Source of the DNA: Chloroflexota bacterium
Lineage (GTDB): Bacteria > Chloroflexota > Chloroflexia > Chloroflexales > Roseiflexaceae
DNA length: 43,641 nt
Reading direction: 5' to 3'
Assembly: GCA_013388755.1 (NCBI GenBank)
Contig: JACAEQ010000132.1
Location: 1 to 43,641, forward strand
Positions 33,401 through 40,667 of the stretch are shown here, piece by piece. A model generated the notes under the pieces. The model did not search any database and was not told the origin of the DNA. It saw only the letters and a list, made by a program, of their open reading frames with translations. Position 1 is the stretch's first letter; each line of letters opens with the position of its first letter. The position numbers were made by a program, and so were the translations under genes.

Positions 33401-34428
33401 TCGCTCAGGCCAAGCTCTTCAAGAGTAAACGGGCGAGTATCAGCGCTGATCTCGATCTCGGTGCCATCAACCGGTTGCGAAACGACAGGGGGCGCCGTAT
33501 CGACCGCCAGCAAGCTGGCAAGAAAATCGTCACTGTCGGCATAGACGGGTGGCGGTGGCGGCGGCGGCTCAAGCACCGCGGCTACGGGAACCGCCGCTTC
33601 CATCGGGCGAGTTGGCGACAACTGCTCGACCTGCTCCACCTCACGCTGGCGCAACCATGCCTCTTCGTCCCATTCCGGCACCATCGGCTCCGGCAACTGC
33701 ACTGGCGGCATCGTATCGAAGAGCGACCGGGCAGTTGTCTGGTATGGATCCATCGCGGCGGCGGCGCGCCAGTACTGCTCACCATCGGGATTGCCAGCCG
33801 CCAGCGTAAGGTATCCGAGAATCAGGTTGGCCTTCAGCGCCTCAGGATGCGTGGCGAGAATATCGCGGCACAGATCTGCGGCCTCTTCTTCCTGTTCGTC
33901 ACGCCAGAGCGCTTCGGCCAGGGCGACCTGCGCATCAAGGCGCTCCGGCTGATCGCCGATAACCTGGCGAAACTCGGAGATTGCCTGCGGCAGCATGTGC
34001 CCTTTGGCATAGAGACGCGCCAGACCCGCGCGACTCAGGCGGAGGTGCGCATACTCGCTCCCCCAGGCTTCGGTATACAGCCGCAACAACTGGCTCCGCA
34101 ACTCAGGCATGTCGGGCTTGATTTCGAGGGCGCGTTCAAATGCCGTCACCGCGCGATCGAGACGGCCAAGCCGTTCACAGGTCATGCCGAGGCCGACATG
34201 CGCTGGAATGTGCTCAGGGTCAAAACGCAGCACCGACTCGAACGCCTCACAGGCCCGGTCATACTGGTGAGCGGCAAGATACGCCTCACCAAGCGCCTGG
34301 TAGGCGTCAATGCTCTGGGGATAACTCTGAAGGATATGCTGCGCCATCCCGATCGCACGATCGAGATCATTGCTTTCGAGCCATTGCCGGGTCTGGTCGA
34401 AGGCCGTCTGCAGGCTCATCCGTGCCAT
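30496..34428 (-). CDS. Giant TPR protein with repeated PF[ST]LEELGLS motifs and a sigma-1.1-like segment
   Basis: The 1310-residue acidic protein has TPR repeats at residues 1-225 and a TPR-like helical C-terminus (about 1205-1310). Between them is a long Pro/Ala/Glu-rich region holding about nine clear copies of a motif like QPFTLEELGLSEAEIASLE and several degenerate ones (QPFSLDDLDL, QPFSMEEL, GLFSLDDV). Residues 973-1028 (VVDQLIALGRERGYVDIADI...) resemble sigma-70 region 1.1. Three motif copies lie in near-identical 39-residue tandem units. The pattern suggests a scaffold presenting many copies of one short docking motif. Start chosen at the ATG 34428, six bases after GGGAGG. The partner and function are unknown, and the downstream Roadblock gene suggests a small-GTPase pathway (inference). 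Confidence 0.85.
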   Translation of the reverse strand: MARMSLQTAFDQTRQWLESNDLDRAIGMAQHILQSYPQSIDAYQALGEAYLAAHQYDRACEAFESVLRFDPEHIPAHVGLGMTCERLGRLDRAVTAFERALEIKPDMPELRSQLLRLYTEAWGSEYAHLRLSRAGLARLYAKGHMLPQAISEFRQVIGDQPERLDAQVALAEALWRDEQEEEAADLCRDILATHPEALKANLILGYLTLAAGNPDGEQYWRAAAAMDPYQTTARSLFDTMPPVQLPEPMVPEWDEEAWLRQREVEQVEQLSPTRPMEAAVPVAAVLEPPPPPPPVYADSDDFLASLLAVDTAPPVVSQPVDGTEIEISADTRPFTLEELGLSDEEIAGLGVPAFAESLPAEPVPPSGEPVAEMPPAAPAEEVLDLGAMQPFTLEELGLSEAEIASLESIEAPPPAAPAEEVLDLGAMQPFTLEELGLSEAEIASLEGIEAPPPAAPAEEALDLGAMKPFTLEELGLSEAEIASLESIEAPVPPDTAIEDIDIAMQPFSLDDLDLEGVGRAPGAGFDLGTDFGELPPDLQPFSMEELETGGMAERAEIGELPPSLQPFSLDEPPAPPQRPRMSGLAPEEAIESPIEEEEPLPPRGFSWQQPAQRAEPRFLEPMRPAAPAESGTIFSKLQQRREGVPLPPEEVSSPSITPDEHLGLFSLDDVPLRGDEEPELAAEMTGPGAPIAETAQGAVLEPFSPADLGPGEELAAPDLGELAPTMGETPPAGTPGPIPHAAVEIESIEAGLASGEIQPFSFADLGLSEEEIAALGLSVSAEAPVVSEAVAPPVAEAPVVSEAVAPPVAQAPEIESIEAGLASGEIQPFSFADLGLSEEEIAALGLGDMSPPVREAEPEMSSEAAGTFALEPGDLEAASMAPEQQAGEEEGLALGDLQPFSLTDLGLSAEELAELDLVGAFEEEVEEYDESRLGITEEELAALGTGGDVEWGEELETFTAPVVAETPETMVEAGSGDAVVDQLIALGRERGYVDIADIIAAVADPEAEAARIDEIGRNLHAAHIQIRDGDEIIDLEAEYAEELPSGEAEIGVEPVPGALVAEEEVMRPFSLEELGLTSDEIDMLAAAAGAAEEPEQAPMEEPAVLTPFSLEELGLSADEIAMLDLGGMAPAAPAEAERESFALPELEPVAEAPAEEAPPPVEPPVIKRAAPPPPQVPVPAPRVPSGPPPVAEAAPSVPAHGEPEPMSGNPELDEYLRMLEAEPHNHVLRLSIARVGGQAGMPELAVRHYRDLIKRNVMLDEIVEDLSDLIADVEDTSVLRQLHRTLGDAYSRQGRFRDAMREYSWIAGRG
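31346..31510 (-). other. Segment resembling sigma-70 region 1.1 inside the motif-array protein
   Basis: The segment VVDQLIALGRERGYVDIADI, followed by VADPEAEAARIDEIGRNLHA and AHIQIRDGDE, follows the pattern of sigma region 1.1 (L-x2-GKE-x-GYLT-x-E-I...D-x-I-x-I...LGI-x-V). No other sigma region is present in this protein. The match is by pattern only. Confidence 0.5.
31897..32199. repeat. Duplicated coding blocks within the motif-array gene
   Basis: Two near-identical stretches (31897-31991 and 32102-32199) each encode EIQPFSFADLGLSEEEIAAL with its flank. Between them a 42-bp unit (VVSEAVAPPVAEAP) is repeated from 32003 and 32045. Confidence 0.75.
32961..33311. repeat. Three tandem 117-bp coding repeats in the motif-array gene
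   Basis: Identical phase points at 33001, 33118 and 33235 give a 117-bp (39-codon) period. Each unit holds one PFTLEELGLSEAEIASLE copy and an APPPAAPAEE linker. Near-identity at DNA level points to recent duplication or gene conversion. Confidence 0.9.
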
Positions 34429-34509
34429 CACGATCCTCCCGGTGTCCGAACTGCATCGACAGCAGTGTCGTGTAATCTTTTACGCCATGAATGGGAACTA
34501 CACGTGCCA

Positions 34510-34525
34510 GGGCGCAGCAGCGCCC
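34510..34525 (-). promoter_or_regulatory. Hairpin in the leader of the motif-array gene
   Basis: GGGCGC and GCGCCC (34510-34515, 34520-34525) form a perfect stem with a 4-nt loop in the predicted 5' leader. Its role, if any, is unknown. Confidence 0.35.
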
Positions 34526-34547
34526 GGTCATGCGTAAAACTAGGGGC

Positions 34548-34576
34548 ATTATAGCGCAAGCGTCAAGGCGATGCAA
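34548..34576 (-). promoter_or_regulatory. Promoter for the motif-array/Roadblock operon
   Basis: A perfect TATAAT (34553-34548) with TTGCAT (34576-34571) at 17-bp spacing reads on the minus strand, giving a leader of about 110 nt. Confidence 0.55.
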
Positions 34577-34659
34577 GGGGTTGAGAAGTCGCACAAAGAG
34601 ACAATAGCGCCACGTACCGCCGTGGGCCTGAGGCGGCGCTACGAAACCACGAAGAGACA

Positions 34660-34736
34660 TGGTCGGGGCGACTGGATTCGAACCAGCGACCTCCTGAACC
34701 CCATTCAGGTGCGCTACCAGGCTGCGCCACGCCCCG
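34660..34736 (-). tRNA. tRNA-Pro, anticodon GGG
   Basis: The minus strand folds as a standard 77-nt tRNA: acceptor stem CGGGGCG/CGCCCCG, D arm with AGCCTGGTAGC, anticodon stem CCTGA/TCAGG around loop ATGGGGT (anticodon GGG, reading CCC/CCU proline codons), a T arm with GGTTCGAATCC, discriminator A and an encoded CCA end. Confidence 0.96.
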
Positions 34737-34748
34737 TTGACGCCAGGT

Positions 34749-34777
34749 ATTGTAGCCCTGAGTGGTCGTTCTGTCAA
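34749..34777 (-). promoter_or_regulatory. Promoter for tRNA-Pro
   Basis: A perfect TTGACA (34777-34772), a 17-bp spacer and TACAAT (34754-34749) read on the minus strand, placing the start about 6-8 bp before the mature tRNA 5' end. Confidence 0.8.
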
Positions 34778-34785
34778 TGGAAGCG

Positions 34786-34824
34786 TTCACACGTCTCGAA
34801 CGCATGTTGTTTTGCGTCGGTGGG
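34786..34824. repeat. Dispersed repeat, family 1, fragment
   Basis: Contains GTTCACACGTCTCGAACGC and CATGTTGTTTTGCGTCGGTG, the same block found at 19286-19322. Only this half of the repeat is present. Confidence 0.65.
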
Positions 34825-34849
34825 CACCGTGACGTGGCCGGCACGGCAC

Positions 34850-35185
34850 TCAGAACGGTTCGACGCCCGCTTCGGCAAGCGTATCGGCATACTTTTCGAA
34901 GTCGCGATTGCTCTTGAGCGTGTCGATCATGCGTAGCAACGCCTGACGGTTGGCGTCACTCGCCATGACGGCACGTTCGACATACTGGCGTAAATAGGCA
35001 TGCAGTAAGCGTCGATCGTCGGAAGACAGGGGCTCGCCGCTGAAGTAGCGCTCGACCGCCGCCGCCAGTTTGCCGGTTTGCTCGGTCATCCAGAAATGCG
35101 GCGGTTTTGGCGTCGGAAACGGGTAAGGGTAATCCTGATTCGGCAGATAGATCAGGTCGTCAATCTGTTCAGGTGTATCGGGCAT
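34850..35185 (-). CDS. Small hypothetical protein
   Basis: The 111-residue product begins MPDTPEQIDDLIYLPNQDYP, followed by a Pro/Phe/Tyr-rich segment (YPFPTPKPPHFWMTEQTG) and then mostly helical sequence with LSSDDRRLLHAYLRQYVERA, ending GVEPF. I do not recognise a family. It has no membrane segment or signal peptide. The ATG at 35185 has AGGAAGGG upstream with suitable spacing, and coding character is good, so I take it as a real gene. It lies upstream of tRNA-Pro on the same strand but is separated by a strong tRNA promoter and a repeat fragment. Confidence 0.7.
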   Translation of the reverse strand: MPDTPEQIDDLIYLPNQDYPYPFPTPKPPHFWMTEQTGKLAAAVERYFSGEPLSSDDRRLLHAYLRQYVERAVMASDANRQALLRMIDTLKSNRDFEKYADTLAEAGVEPF

Positions 35186-35943
35186 CGCTGGTCCCTTCCT
35201 GAAAACACGTACACTGCCATCCGCTGGAGGTTCCGGCATCGTGCACCACTCGTGTGGATCCACCCGCGATCCGGCTGCGCCGTAACCGGCGCGCGGCGCG
35301 CGGCGATGCGCTATGACGGCGCATTGCGGGATGAGATGCTTTGGAGTATGATACCAGACGTTGGATGCCCCGGAGAGGTGATGTGATGGGTGGTTAGTTG
35401 TTGTCAGAAACACGGTTCCGGCGGTAGTACGACATGGAGATGCGAGGAAAGCCCTCGATCAAGGCGTCCCACCGCGGCATCGCACCATGCGCGGGCCCGG
35501 TGCCTGTCCGAACAACATTACGCTACGTGTCATTGCGCGGAGCGCGAACGGCAGCGTGCAGTGTGCGACGCATGGTTGCAGCACGCTCCGCTCGCGCCGG
35601 TCGATTGCGTCACTTCGGGCGCAATGCCATCCAACCATACCATACCATCCGTTATTCGGCCATTATTCGGATAGACACTTCATGACCACACTCCCGGGCG
35701 AAACGTGAACGGTCGTGGCAACTGAAAGGAGGAGCATTGCAGGCGGCATCACCCGCCTGGAGCGGCGAAGAGAGAAATTGCATGCCTGTTGCAGACCGCC
35801 GGTTGTTACGTTATGCCAGGCGACAACGGCCCTGAGCTTCGGCGGCACTCTGGCGCAGGCCTGCCAGCGCGATTAGATTGAGGTTGGCGCATGGCGGGCA
35901 GTCAAAAGGTATTTGAACCAGATGTATTGGAGCATCCTCTACT
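35186..35943. other. Long intergenic region holding a MITE-like element
   Basis: Apart from the MITE-like element at 35503-35675 I see no clear gene. A 64-codon minus-strand frame (35811-36005) overlaps the start of the next gene and shows no family. No convincing promoter for the PHP gene was found. Confidence 0.5.
35503..35675. mobile_element. MITE-like element B, copy 2 (173 bp)
   Basis: Ends CCTGTCCGAA (35503-35512) and TTCGGATAGA (35666-35675) match the inverted ends of the copy at 12815-12966. The interior again has TGTCATTGCGCGGAGCG and an opposed CGCTCGCGCC...GCGCAATG arm, but is diverged. Confidence 0.55.
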
Positions 35944-38277
35944 ATGTCACAGAATGAAAATGGCGTACGTGACGGGATGCGGTGGTTTCGAGTAGATTTA
36001 CACATTCACACTCCTGCTTCAGAAGACTATGCAGAGCCGGACGCGACATTGCTGGATATTCTGCAGGAGGCCGAACGGCGTGGTCTCGATATCATCGCCT
36101 TTACTGATCACAATACGGTTCATGGCTATGAGCTTATGCGCCAGGAGATTGACTTTCTCATGGCGCTCGAACGCCAGCAGCGCATTACTGATGAAGAACG
36201 GGTTCGCCTTGATGAATACCGGCGTTTGCTGGCGCGCATCACGGTCCTGCCGGGGTTCGAGTTCACCTCGCACTATGGTGCACACATTCTCGCCATATTC
36301 GCACCCGATCGGCCGATCAGTCTCATCGAGGCGACGCTGCTCCAGCTCGGTGTTCCGCCCGAGTTGCTGAAGAAAGGTGCCTGCTCGATCGCCGACACAC
36401 GTCACGTTACCGACGCCTACGAGATCATCAATCGTGCCGGCGGGATCGTGATCGCGCCGCATGCCAATGGCCCGAACGGCGTCATTACCGAGACGTTGCG
36501 CATGGGAACCAGTGGGCAGGCGCGTGTTGCTGCAACGCAACATCCGGCATTGCATGCCCTTGAATTTGTGAACTTCTACACGGATCACGAAAAATTCACG
36601 TCACCCGCCTTCTACAATGGTAAGACCGATCACTATGAGCGGCGGATGTTCTGCATCCAGGGGTCGGATGCGCACCGGTTGCGCCGCGCGAGCGCCGGGG
36701 AAGGCAATGGCTGGCACCGGCATGGAGTTGGCGACCGGTATATCGAGGCGCTTCTGCCGGCAACGACATTTGCCGCGTTGAAGGAGTTGTTCACGTCGCA
36801 GGAGTTCGATCGGGTGCGCGTGCCGAAACGCGATCAGAAACAGTGGGAAGTGGATACGCTGCGATCTGGCGCATCGAGCGAGCGTCAGGCATTGCGCCCG
36901 GAGTCATCCGCTGCAACGTTGTGGCGCGATATTGCGGCGCTGGCCAATGTCGGGGGTGGTACCTTGATCGTCGGCGGCGCCGATGCCGGTACCAGCATCT
37001 CCGGCGTCAGCAACCCGGAACAGTTGAGCGAGACGTTGCGCCGGAGCGTGCAGGAGCATCTGACGCCCCGGCCGTATCTCACCTTCGAGTTGATCAATTA
37101 CGAGGGACGCGATCTGTTACGTGTCGAGGTGCGCGCCAGCGAACCGCCGCCGTATCTGGGGAATGACGGCGTGATCTACACGCGGCACGATGGTGAGACG
37201 GTCAGTGCCGATCGCAGCGAAATCATCCAGCTCTGCCGGCGCGCGCTGGCCGAGGGCGCGGTATCACCGCTTGACAATGGTCAGGAGCTCGATTTACCGC
37301 GGAGCGGCGTCGAAATTGTTGATGCCCAGAAACGCGCCGGTACCTGGCTCTATGAGGTGCGCGACCTGCGCACGACGGCCGGAGTGACGCGCGATCGCGC
37401 CCAGGGCCTCTGGGCATATGCCATCGGCCGTTACGAGGATCTCCGCGATGGTCGTGTTGATCTTCAGAGCCAGGTGAAATGGAAGGGCCGCCTCGGCCTG
37501 TGGCGCGCCTATCGCCAGGGAAATCGCACCAAATACGATCTTGTGCATCGTGACGCCAATGGCGTGATTGACCATGTCTTCTTTGGCGTCTCCGACTGGG
37601 GGCTCAGCACGAGCTGGCAGGCGTTGATTGGCGATCGGGCCACGGACTCGATCGAACACGAACCGCGATCGTTTGGTGATGAAACGCTGGCGGATGACCA
37701 CGACGCCTTTGAAGAGCCCGCTGGCGATCCGGCACCGGCATGGGGCGACCGGCGCCATCGCTGGCGTGGTCGCGGCGGCTTATGGCGTATCAGCCGCGAT
37801 GCACAGGGCCAGGTACGCTTCGATCTGGTGATGCGGTCCAAAGAAGGAGACGGGATCAAGGAATATCCCGGCGTGTCGCGCGACAGACTGACCGAGGCGT
37901 GGATGAACCTGATTCGCGTGCCGCGACCGCGCACCGGTATTGAGGTGGTCGAAATCATAACCGATGATCACGGCGAGCGGCGCTTTGTGTTCCGTAACCT
38001 GCGTACCGGTGAGACCAGCAACTCGCCATGGCGCCTGCAGGATATCGAAGAGGGAACCGTTCGCCAGTATGCTGCACGGATGGCGCTGCAAGATACGCCA
38101 CTCGACGAGAGTAAGGTGCGCTGGTGGGGGAACCTGGGATATCTGCGTCCGATGCGCAGCCAGATCGATCTGGTCTATCGCGACGAAGATGGTGTGGATC
38201 ATATCTACTATGCGGCCCGACGCGATGAACTCGCCTTCGAGTGGCGCGAGTTGCTTGAGGAGTATGGTGAGTTGTGA
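35944..38277 (+). CDS. PHP-domain phosphoesterase with AlbA_2-like domain and C-terminal repeats
   Basis: The 777-residue protein starts with a PHP metallo-phosphoesterase domain (residues 14-275): DLHIHTP (H20, H22), FTDHN (D55, H56), GFEFTS, IAPHANG and QGSDAHRL supply the metal ligands. Residues 300-430 resemble the AlbA_2 (Schlafen-type) ATP/nucleic-acid-binding domain: IAALANVGGGTLIVGGADAGTSI-like core, then LRVEV and VIYTRHDGETVSA. The C-terminal third has two full copies and one partial copy of an unnamed module (GVEIVDAQKRAGTWLYEVRDLRT... and GIEVVEIITDDHGERRFVFRNLRT...). I suggest a nucleic-acid- or nucleotide-processing role; function is unproven. The next gene overlaps by 4 bp (GTGA). 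Confidence 0.8.
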   Translation: MSQNENGVRDGMRWFRVDLHIHTPASEDYAEPDATLLDILQEAERRGLDIIAFTDHNTVHGYELMRQEIDFLMALERQQRITDEERVRLDEYRRLLARITVLPGFEFTSHYGAHILAIFAPDRPISLIEATLLQLGVPPELLKKGACSIADTRHVTDAYEIINRAGGIVIAPHANGPNGVITETLRMGTSGQARVAATQHPALHALEFVNFYTDHEKFTSPAFYNGKTDHYERRMFCIQGSDAHRLRRASAGEGNGWHRHGVGDRYIEALLPATTFAALKELFTSQEFDRVRVPKRDQKQWEVDTLRSGASSERQALRPESSAATLWRDIAALANVGGGTLIVGGADAGTSISGVSNPEQLSETLRRSVQEHLTPRPYLTFELINYEGRDLLRVEVRASEPPPYLGNDGVIYTRHDGETVSADRSEIIQLCRRALAEGAVSPLDNGQELDLPRSGVEIVDAQKRAGTWLYEVRDLRTTAGVTRDRAQGLWAYAIGRYEDLRDGRVDLQSQVKWKGRLGLWRAYRQGNRTKYDLVHRDANGVIDHVFFGVSDWGLSTSWQALIGDRATDSIEHEPRSFGDETLADDHDAFEEPAGDPAPAWGDRRHRWRGRGGLWRISRDAQGQVRFDLVMRSKEGDGIKEYPGVSRDRLTEAWMNLIRVPRPRTGIEVVEIITDDHGERRFVFRNLRTGETSNSPWRLQDIEEGTVRQYAARMALQDTPLDESKVRWWGNLGYLRPMRSQIDLVYRDEDGVDHIYYAARRDELAFEWRELLEEYGEL

Positions 38278-39209
38278 AACAATTCGTTATTGCTGTGGCG
38301 GCACTGTGGGGGTTCCTGGCGCTCTGCCTGCCGGTGGGCGTCCGGGCGCAGGCGCCGGTCACTGTTCATCCGCCATCGGGCCAGGCCGGAACACGCTTTA
38401 GCTTTCTGGCCGATGGGTTTCGCGGTGGCGAACGGATTGATATCTGGCTCAATCTGCCTGATGGCCGCGCGATCCCTGCTCGCCCCGACTCCGAGGCGCA
38501 GCGCCGCGCTGCCCCTGATGGTCGTGCTGCGTGGAGCTGGACCGCGCCCGACGATGCGCCGCCGGGCGCCTGGTCGCTCGTGGCGCGCGGCCAGCGCAGT
38601 GGCGTGGTGCGCGTCGCGCTGTTGACGATCGTTTCGCCCCCGTCGCCAGATGCTCCGGCTGCTGGCGTGTATCCTGCAACCGGCGCCCCTGGCACGCGGT
38701 TTGTCTTCTTCGCCGCCGGTTTCGATCCTGCCGATCCGCTGGCATTCTTCCTGGCATCGCCCGACGGTCGTGAGACACTCGTGTCGGTTGACCAGCCACG
38801 AGCGTCGAATGGCCGCGTTGACTGGAACTGGACCGCGCCTGACAATGCACCGCCAGGCACCTGGCGTTTCCGCGTCGTCGGCAGCACCAGCAAGTTCGAG
38901 CAGACGATCGCCATCTCGATCAACCAGCGGAGAGCAGCGCCCGTCGGTGTAACACCGGGAACGGGCCGTCCAGGATCACTGTTTCACTTCTATGCCGATG
39001 GGTTGAGCGACCGTGAACCGGTGATCTTCTGGCTCAACCGCCCGGATGGGCGCGTCGAGCCGGCGGAGGCTGAACGTTTCAGCGTCGGCGGTGGGCGTGT
39101 CGACTGGTCATGGCTCGCTCCCGACGATGCGCTGCGCGGTCGCTGGTCAATGGTCGTGCGTGGCACCGATAGCGGCGTTGAGCGACTGATTGCTTTTGAG
39201 ATCCGGTAG
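38274..39209 (+). CDS. Secreted protein with three Ig-like repeats
   Basis: The 311-residue product has a signal peptide (MKQFVIAVAALWGFLALCLPVGVRAQA, cleavage near residue 26). Three repeats of about 90 residues follow, each with a GxPGTRFxFxADGF start, a WLNxPDGR centre and a RVDWSWTAPDDAPPGxW end. The repeats look like beta-sandwich modules of the IPT/Ig type and are probably extracellular; the binding partner is unknown. Its GTG start overlaps the PHP-gene stop by four bases, so translation is likely coupled, and selA begins four bases after its stop. Confidence 0.75.
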   Translation: MKQFVIAVAALWGFLALCLPVGVRAQAPVTVHPPSGQAGTRFSFLADGFRGGERIDIWLNLPDGRAIPARPDSEAQRRAAPDGRAAWSWTAPDDAPPGAWSLVARGQRSGVVRVALLTIVSPPSPDAPAAGVYPATGAPGTRFVFFAAGFDPADPLAFFLASPDGRETLVSVDQPRASNGRVDWNWTAPDNAPPGTWRFRVVGSTSKFEQTIAISINQRRAAPVGVTPGTGRPGSLFHFYADGLSDREPVIFWLNRPDGRVEPAEAERFSVGGGRVDWSWLAPDDALRGRWSMVVRGTDSGVERLIAFEIR

Positions 39210-39213
39210 CGGC

Positions 39214-40569
39214 GTGTCATCACCATATCGCCAGCTTCCCTCGGTTGATGCGCTTCTGCGAACCGTCGAGCAGCGCGCAAATGGCGATGCCTTGCCACGC
39301 GATCTGCTGGTTGAAGCGGCGCGGGCCACACTCGATCAGGCGCGTGCTGCTGTCGCTGCCGGTGACGTGACGCAGCCGTTGGAGCGCCTTGCCGATGAGG
39401 CGCTCGCATACGCACGCCAGGCGCTCCGACCATCGCTCCGTCCGGTCATCAACGCAACCGGCGTCATCATTCAGACGAACCTGGGACGCGCGCCGTTGAG
39501 CGACGCGGCAGTGCGCGCCATGCACGCCATCGGCGCGGGGTATTCGAACCTGGAGTATGACCTTGAAGCAGGGGAACGCGGCTCGCGCACCATCCATCTG
39601 ACCAGGTTGCTCTGCCGTCTCAGCGGCGCCGAAGACGCGCTGGCAGTCAACAACAATGCCGCTGCCATCTACCTGGCATTGATCACGCTGGCCGCCGGTC
39701 GCGAGGTGATCATCTCACGTGGGCAGGCGGTCGAGATCGGCGGTGGATTTCGTATTCCGGACGTCCTGCGCCAGAGTGGCGCGACCCTGGTCGAGGTTGG
39801 CACAACCAATCGCACCTACACCCGCGACTATGCTGCAGCGATTGGCGAACGCACCGCCCTGCTGATGCGCATTCATACGAGCAACTTCCGGTTGCTGGGT
39901 TTTGTGCACGAGACGCCGCTCGCCGAACTGGCGGCGCTTGGGCGCGAACGTGGCATACCGACGCTCGACGACCTGGGGAGCGGTACCCTGTTGCCCACGG
40001 CGCCATACGGCCTGGCACCTGAGCCGACCGTGCAGGAGAGTGTCGCTGCCGGCGCCGACCTTGTGACCTTCAGTGGTGACAAGTTACTCGGCGGGCCACA
40101 GGCCGGGTTGATTGTCGGGCGGGCCGGCCTGATCGCGCAATTGCGGCGCCACCCGCTGGCGCGGGCCCTGCGGGTGGACAAGACAACCATCGCCGGACTC
40201 GAGGCAACGCTGCTGGCGTATGTGCGCGGCACGGCGATCGAGGACATACCGGTATGGCGCATGATTGCCGCGCGACCGGAGCATGTGCGTGACCGCGCGC
40301 TTCGCCTGGTGGGGCGCATTCCGGGCGCCACGGTTGAGCCGTGCGAAAGCGCGGTTGGCGGCGGGTCGTTGCCTGGCGAGACCCTGCCGAGCTTTGCGCT
40401 GATGCTCCGTTCCGAGCACCCGGATGAACTGGCGCGCGCCCTGCGGCTGAGCGATCCGGCGGTGGCGGGGCGCATTGTTGCGGGGCAACTGGCGCTGGAT
40501 ATGCGTACCGTGCTCGTCGAACAGGAGGATGCGCTGGTTGCAGCCGTGTGCCGCCAGATGGCCGGATAG
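39214..40569 (+). CDS. selA: L-seryl-tRNA(Sec) selenium transferase
   Basis: The 451-residue PLP enzyme converts Ser-tRNA(Sec) to Sec-tRNA(Sec) using selenophosphate. The family signature is clear: RQLPSVDALLR at the start, RPVINATGVIIQTNLGRAPL, YSNLEYDLEAGERGSR, and the PLP lysine in FSGDKLLGGPQAG (K290). Length is normal. I start at the GTG at 39214, four bases after the previous gene; a TTG at 39190 in the same frame would overlap it. Its presence implies that the organism makes selenocysteine, although selB, selD and tRNA-Sec are not in the window. It is the third gene of the PHP/secreted-protein/selA unit. Confidence 0.95.
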   Translation: MSSPYRQLPSVDALLRTVEQRANGDALPRDLLVEAARATLDQARAAVAAGDVTQPLERLADEALAYARQALRPSLRPVINATGVIIQTNLGRAPLSDAAVRAMHAIGAGYSNLEYDLEAGERGSRTIHLTRLLCRLSGAEDALAVNNNAAAIYLALITLAAGREVIISRGQAVEIGGGFRIPDVLRQSGATLVEVGTTNRTYTRDYAAAIGERTALLMRIHTSNFRLLGFVHETPLAELAALGRERGIPTLDDLGSGTLLPTAPYGLAPEPTVQESVAAGADLVTFSGDKLLGGPQAGLIVGRAGLIAQLRRHPLARALRVDKTTIAGLEATLLAYVRGTAIEDIPVWRMIAARPEHVRDRALRLVGRIPGATVEPCESAVGGGSLPGETLPSFALMLRSEHPDELARALRLSDPAVAGRIVAGQLALDMRTVLVEQEDALVAAVCRQMAG

Positions 40570-40615
40570 GCACGGCTCCAGCGAATGAAGCTGTTCCTCG
40601 CGACCAGGGTGGTGT

Positions 40616-40652
40616 GGTGGTACGGCGGGTGAAGCCGCCGCACCGTACCACC
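40616..40652 (+). promoter_or_regulatory. Perfect hairpin between selA and the TPR/zinc-ribbon gene
   Basis: GGTGGTACGG (40616-40625) and CCGTACCACC (40643-40652) form a perfect 10-bp stem whose loop can form an inner GGCGG/CCGCC helix. No T-run follows. It ends 15 nt before the next ATG, so it could shape that gene's translation or mark the end of the selA message. Confidence 0.45.
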
Positions 40653-40667
40653 AGAGAAGACCAGTAC

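Noticed and set aside
35811-36005. 64-codon minus-strand frame before the PHP gene
   Set aside because: It overlaps the start of the PHP gene, has no recognisable family and no clear ribosome-binding site.
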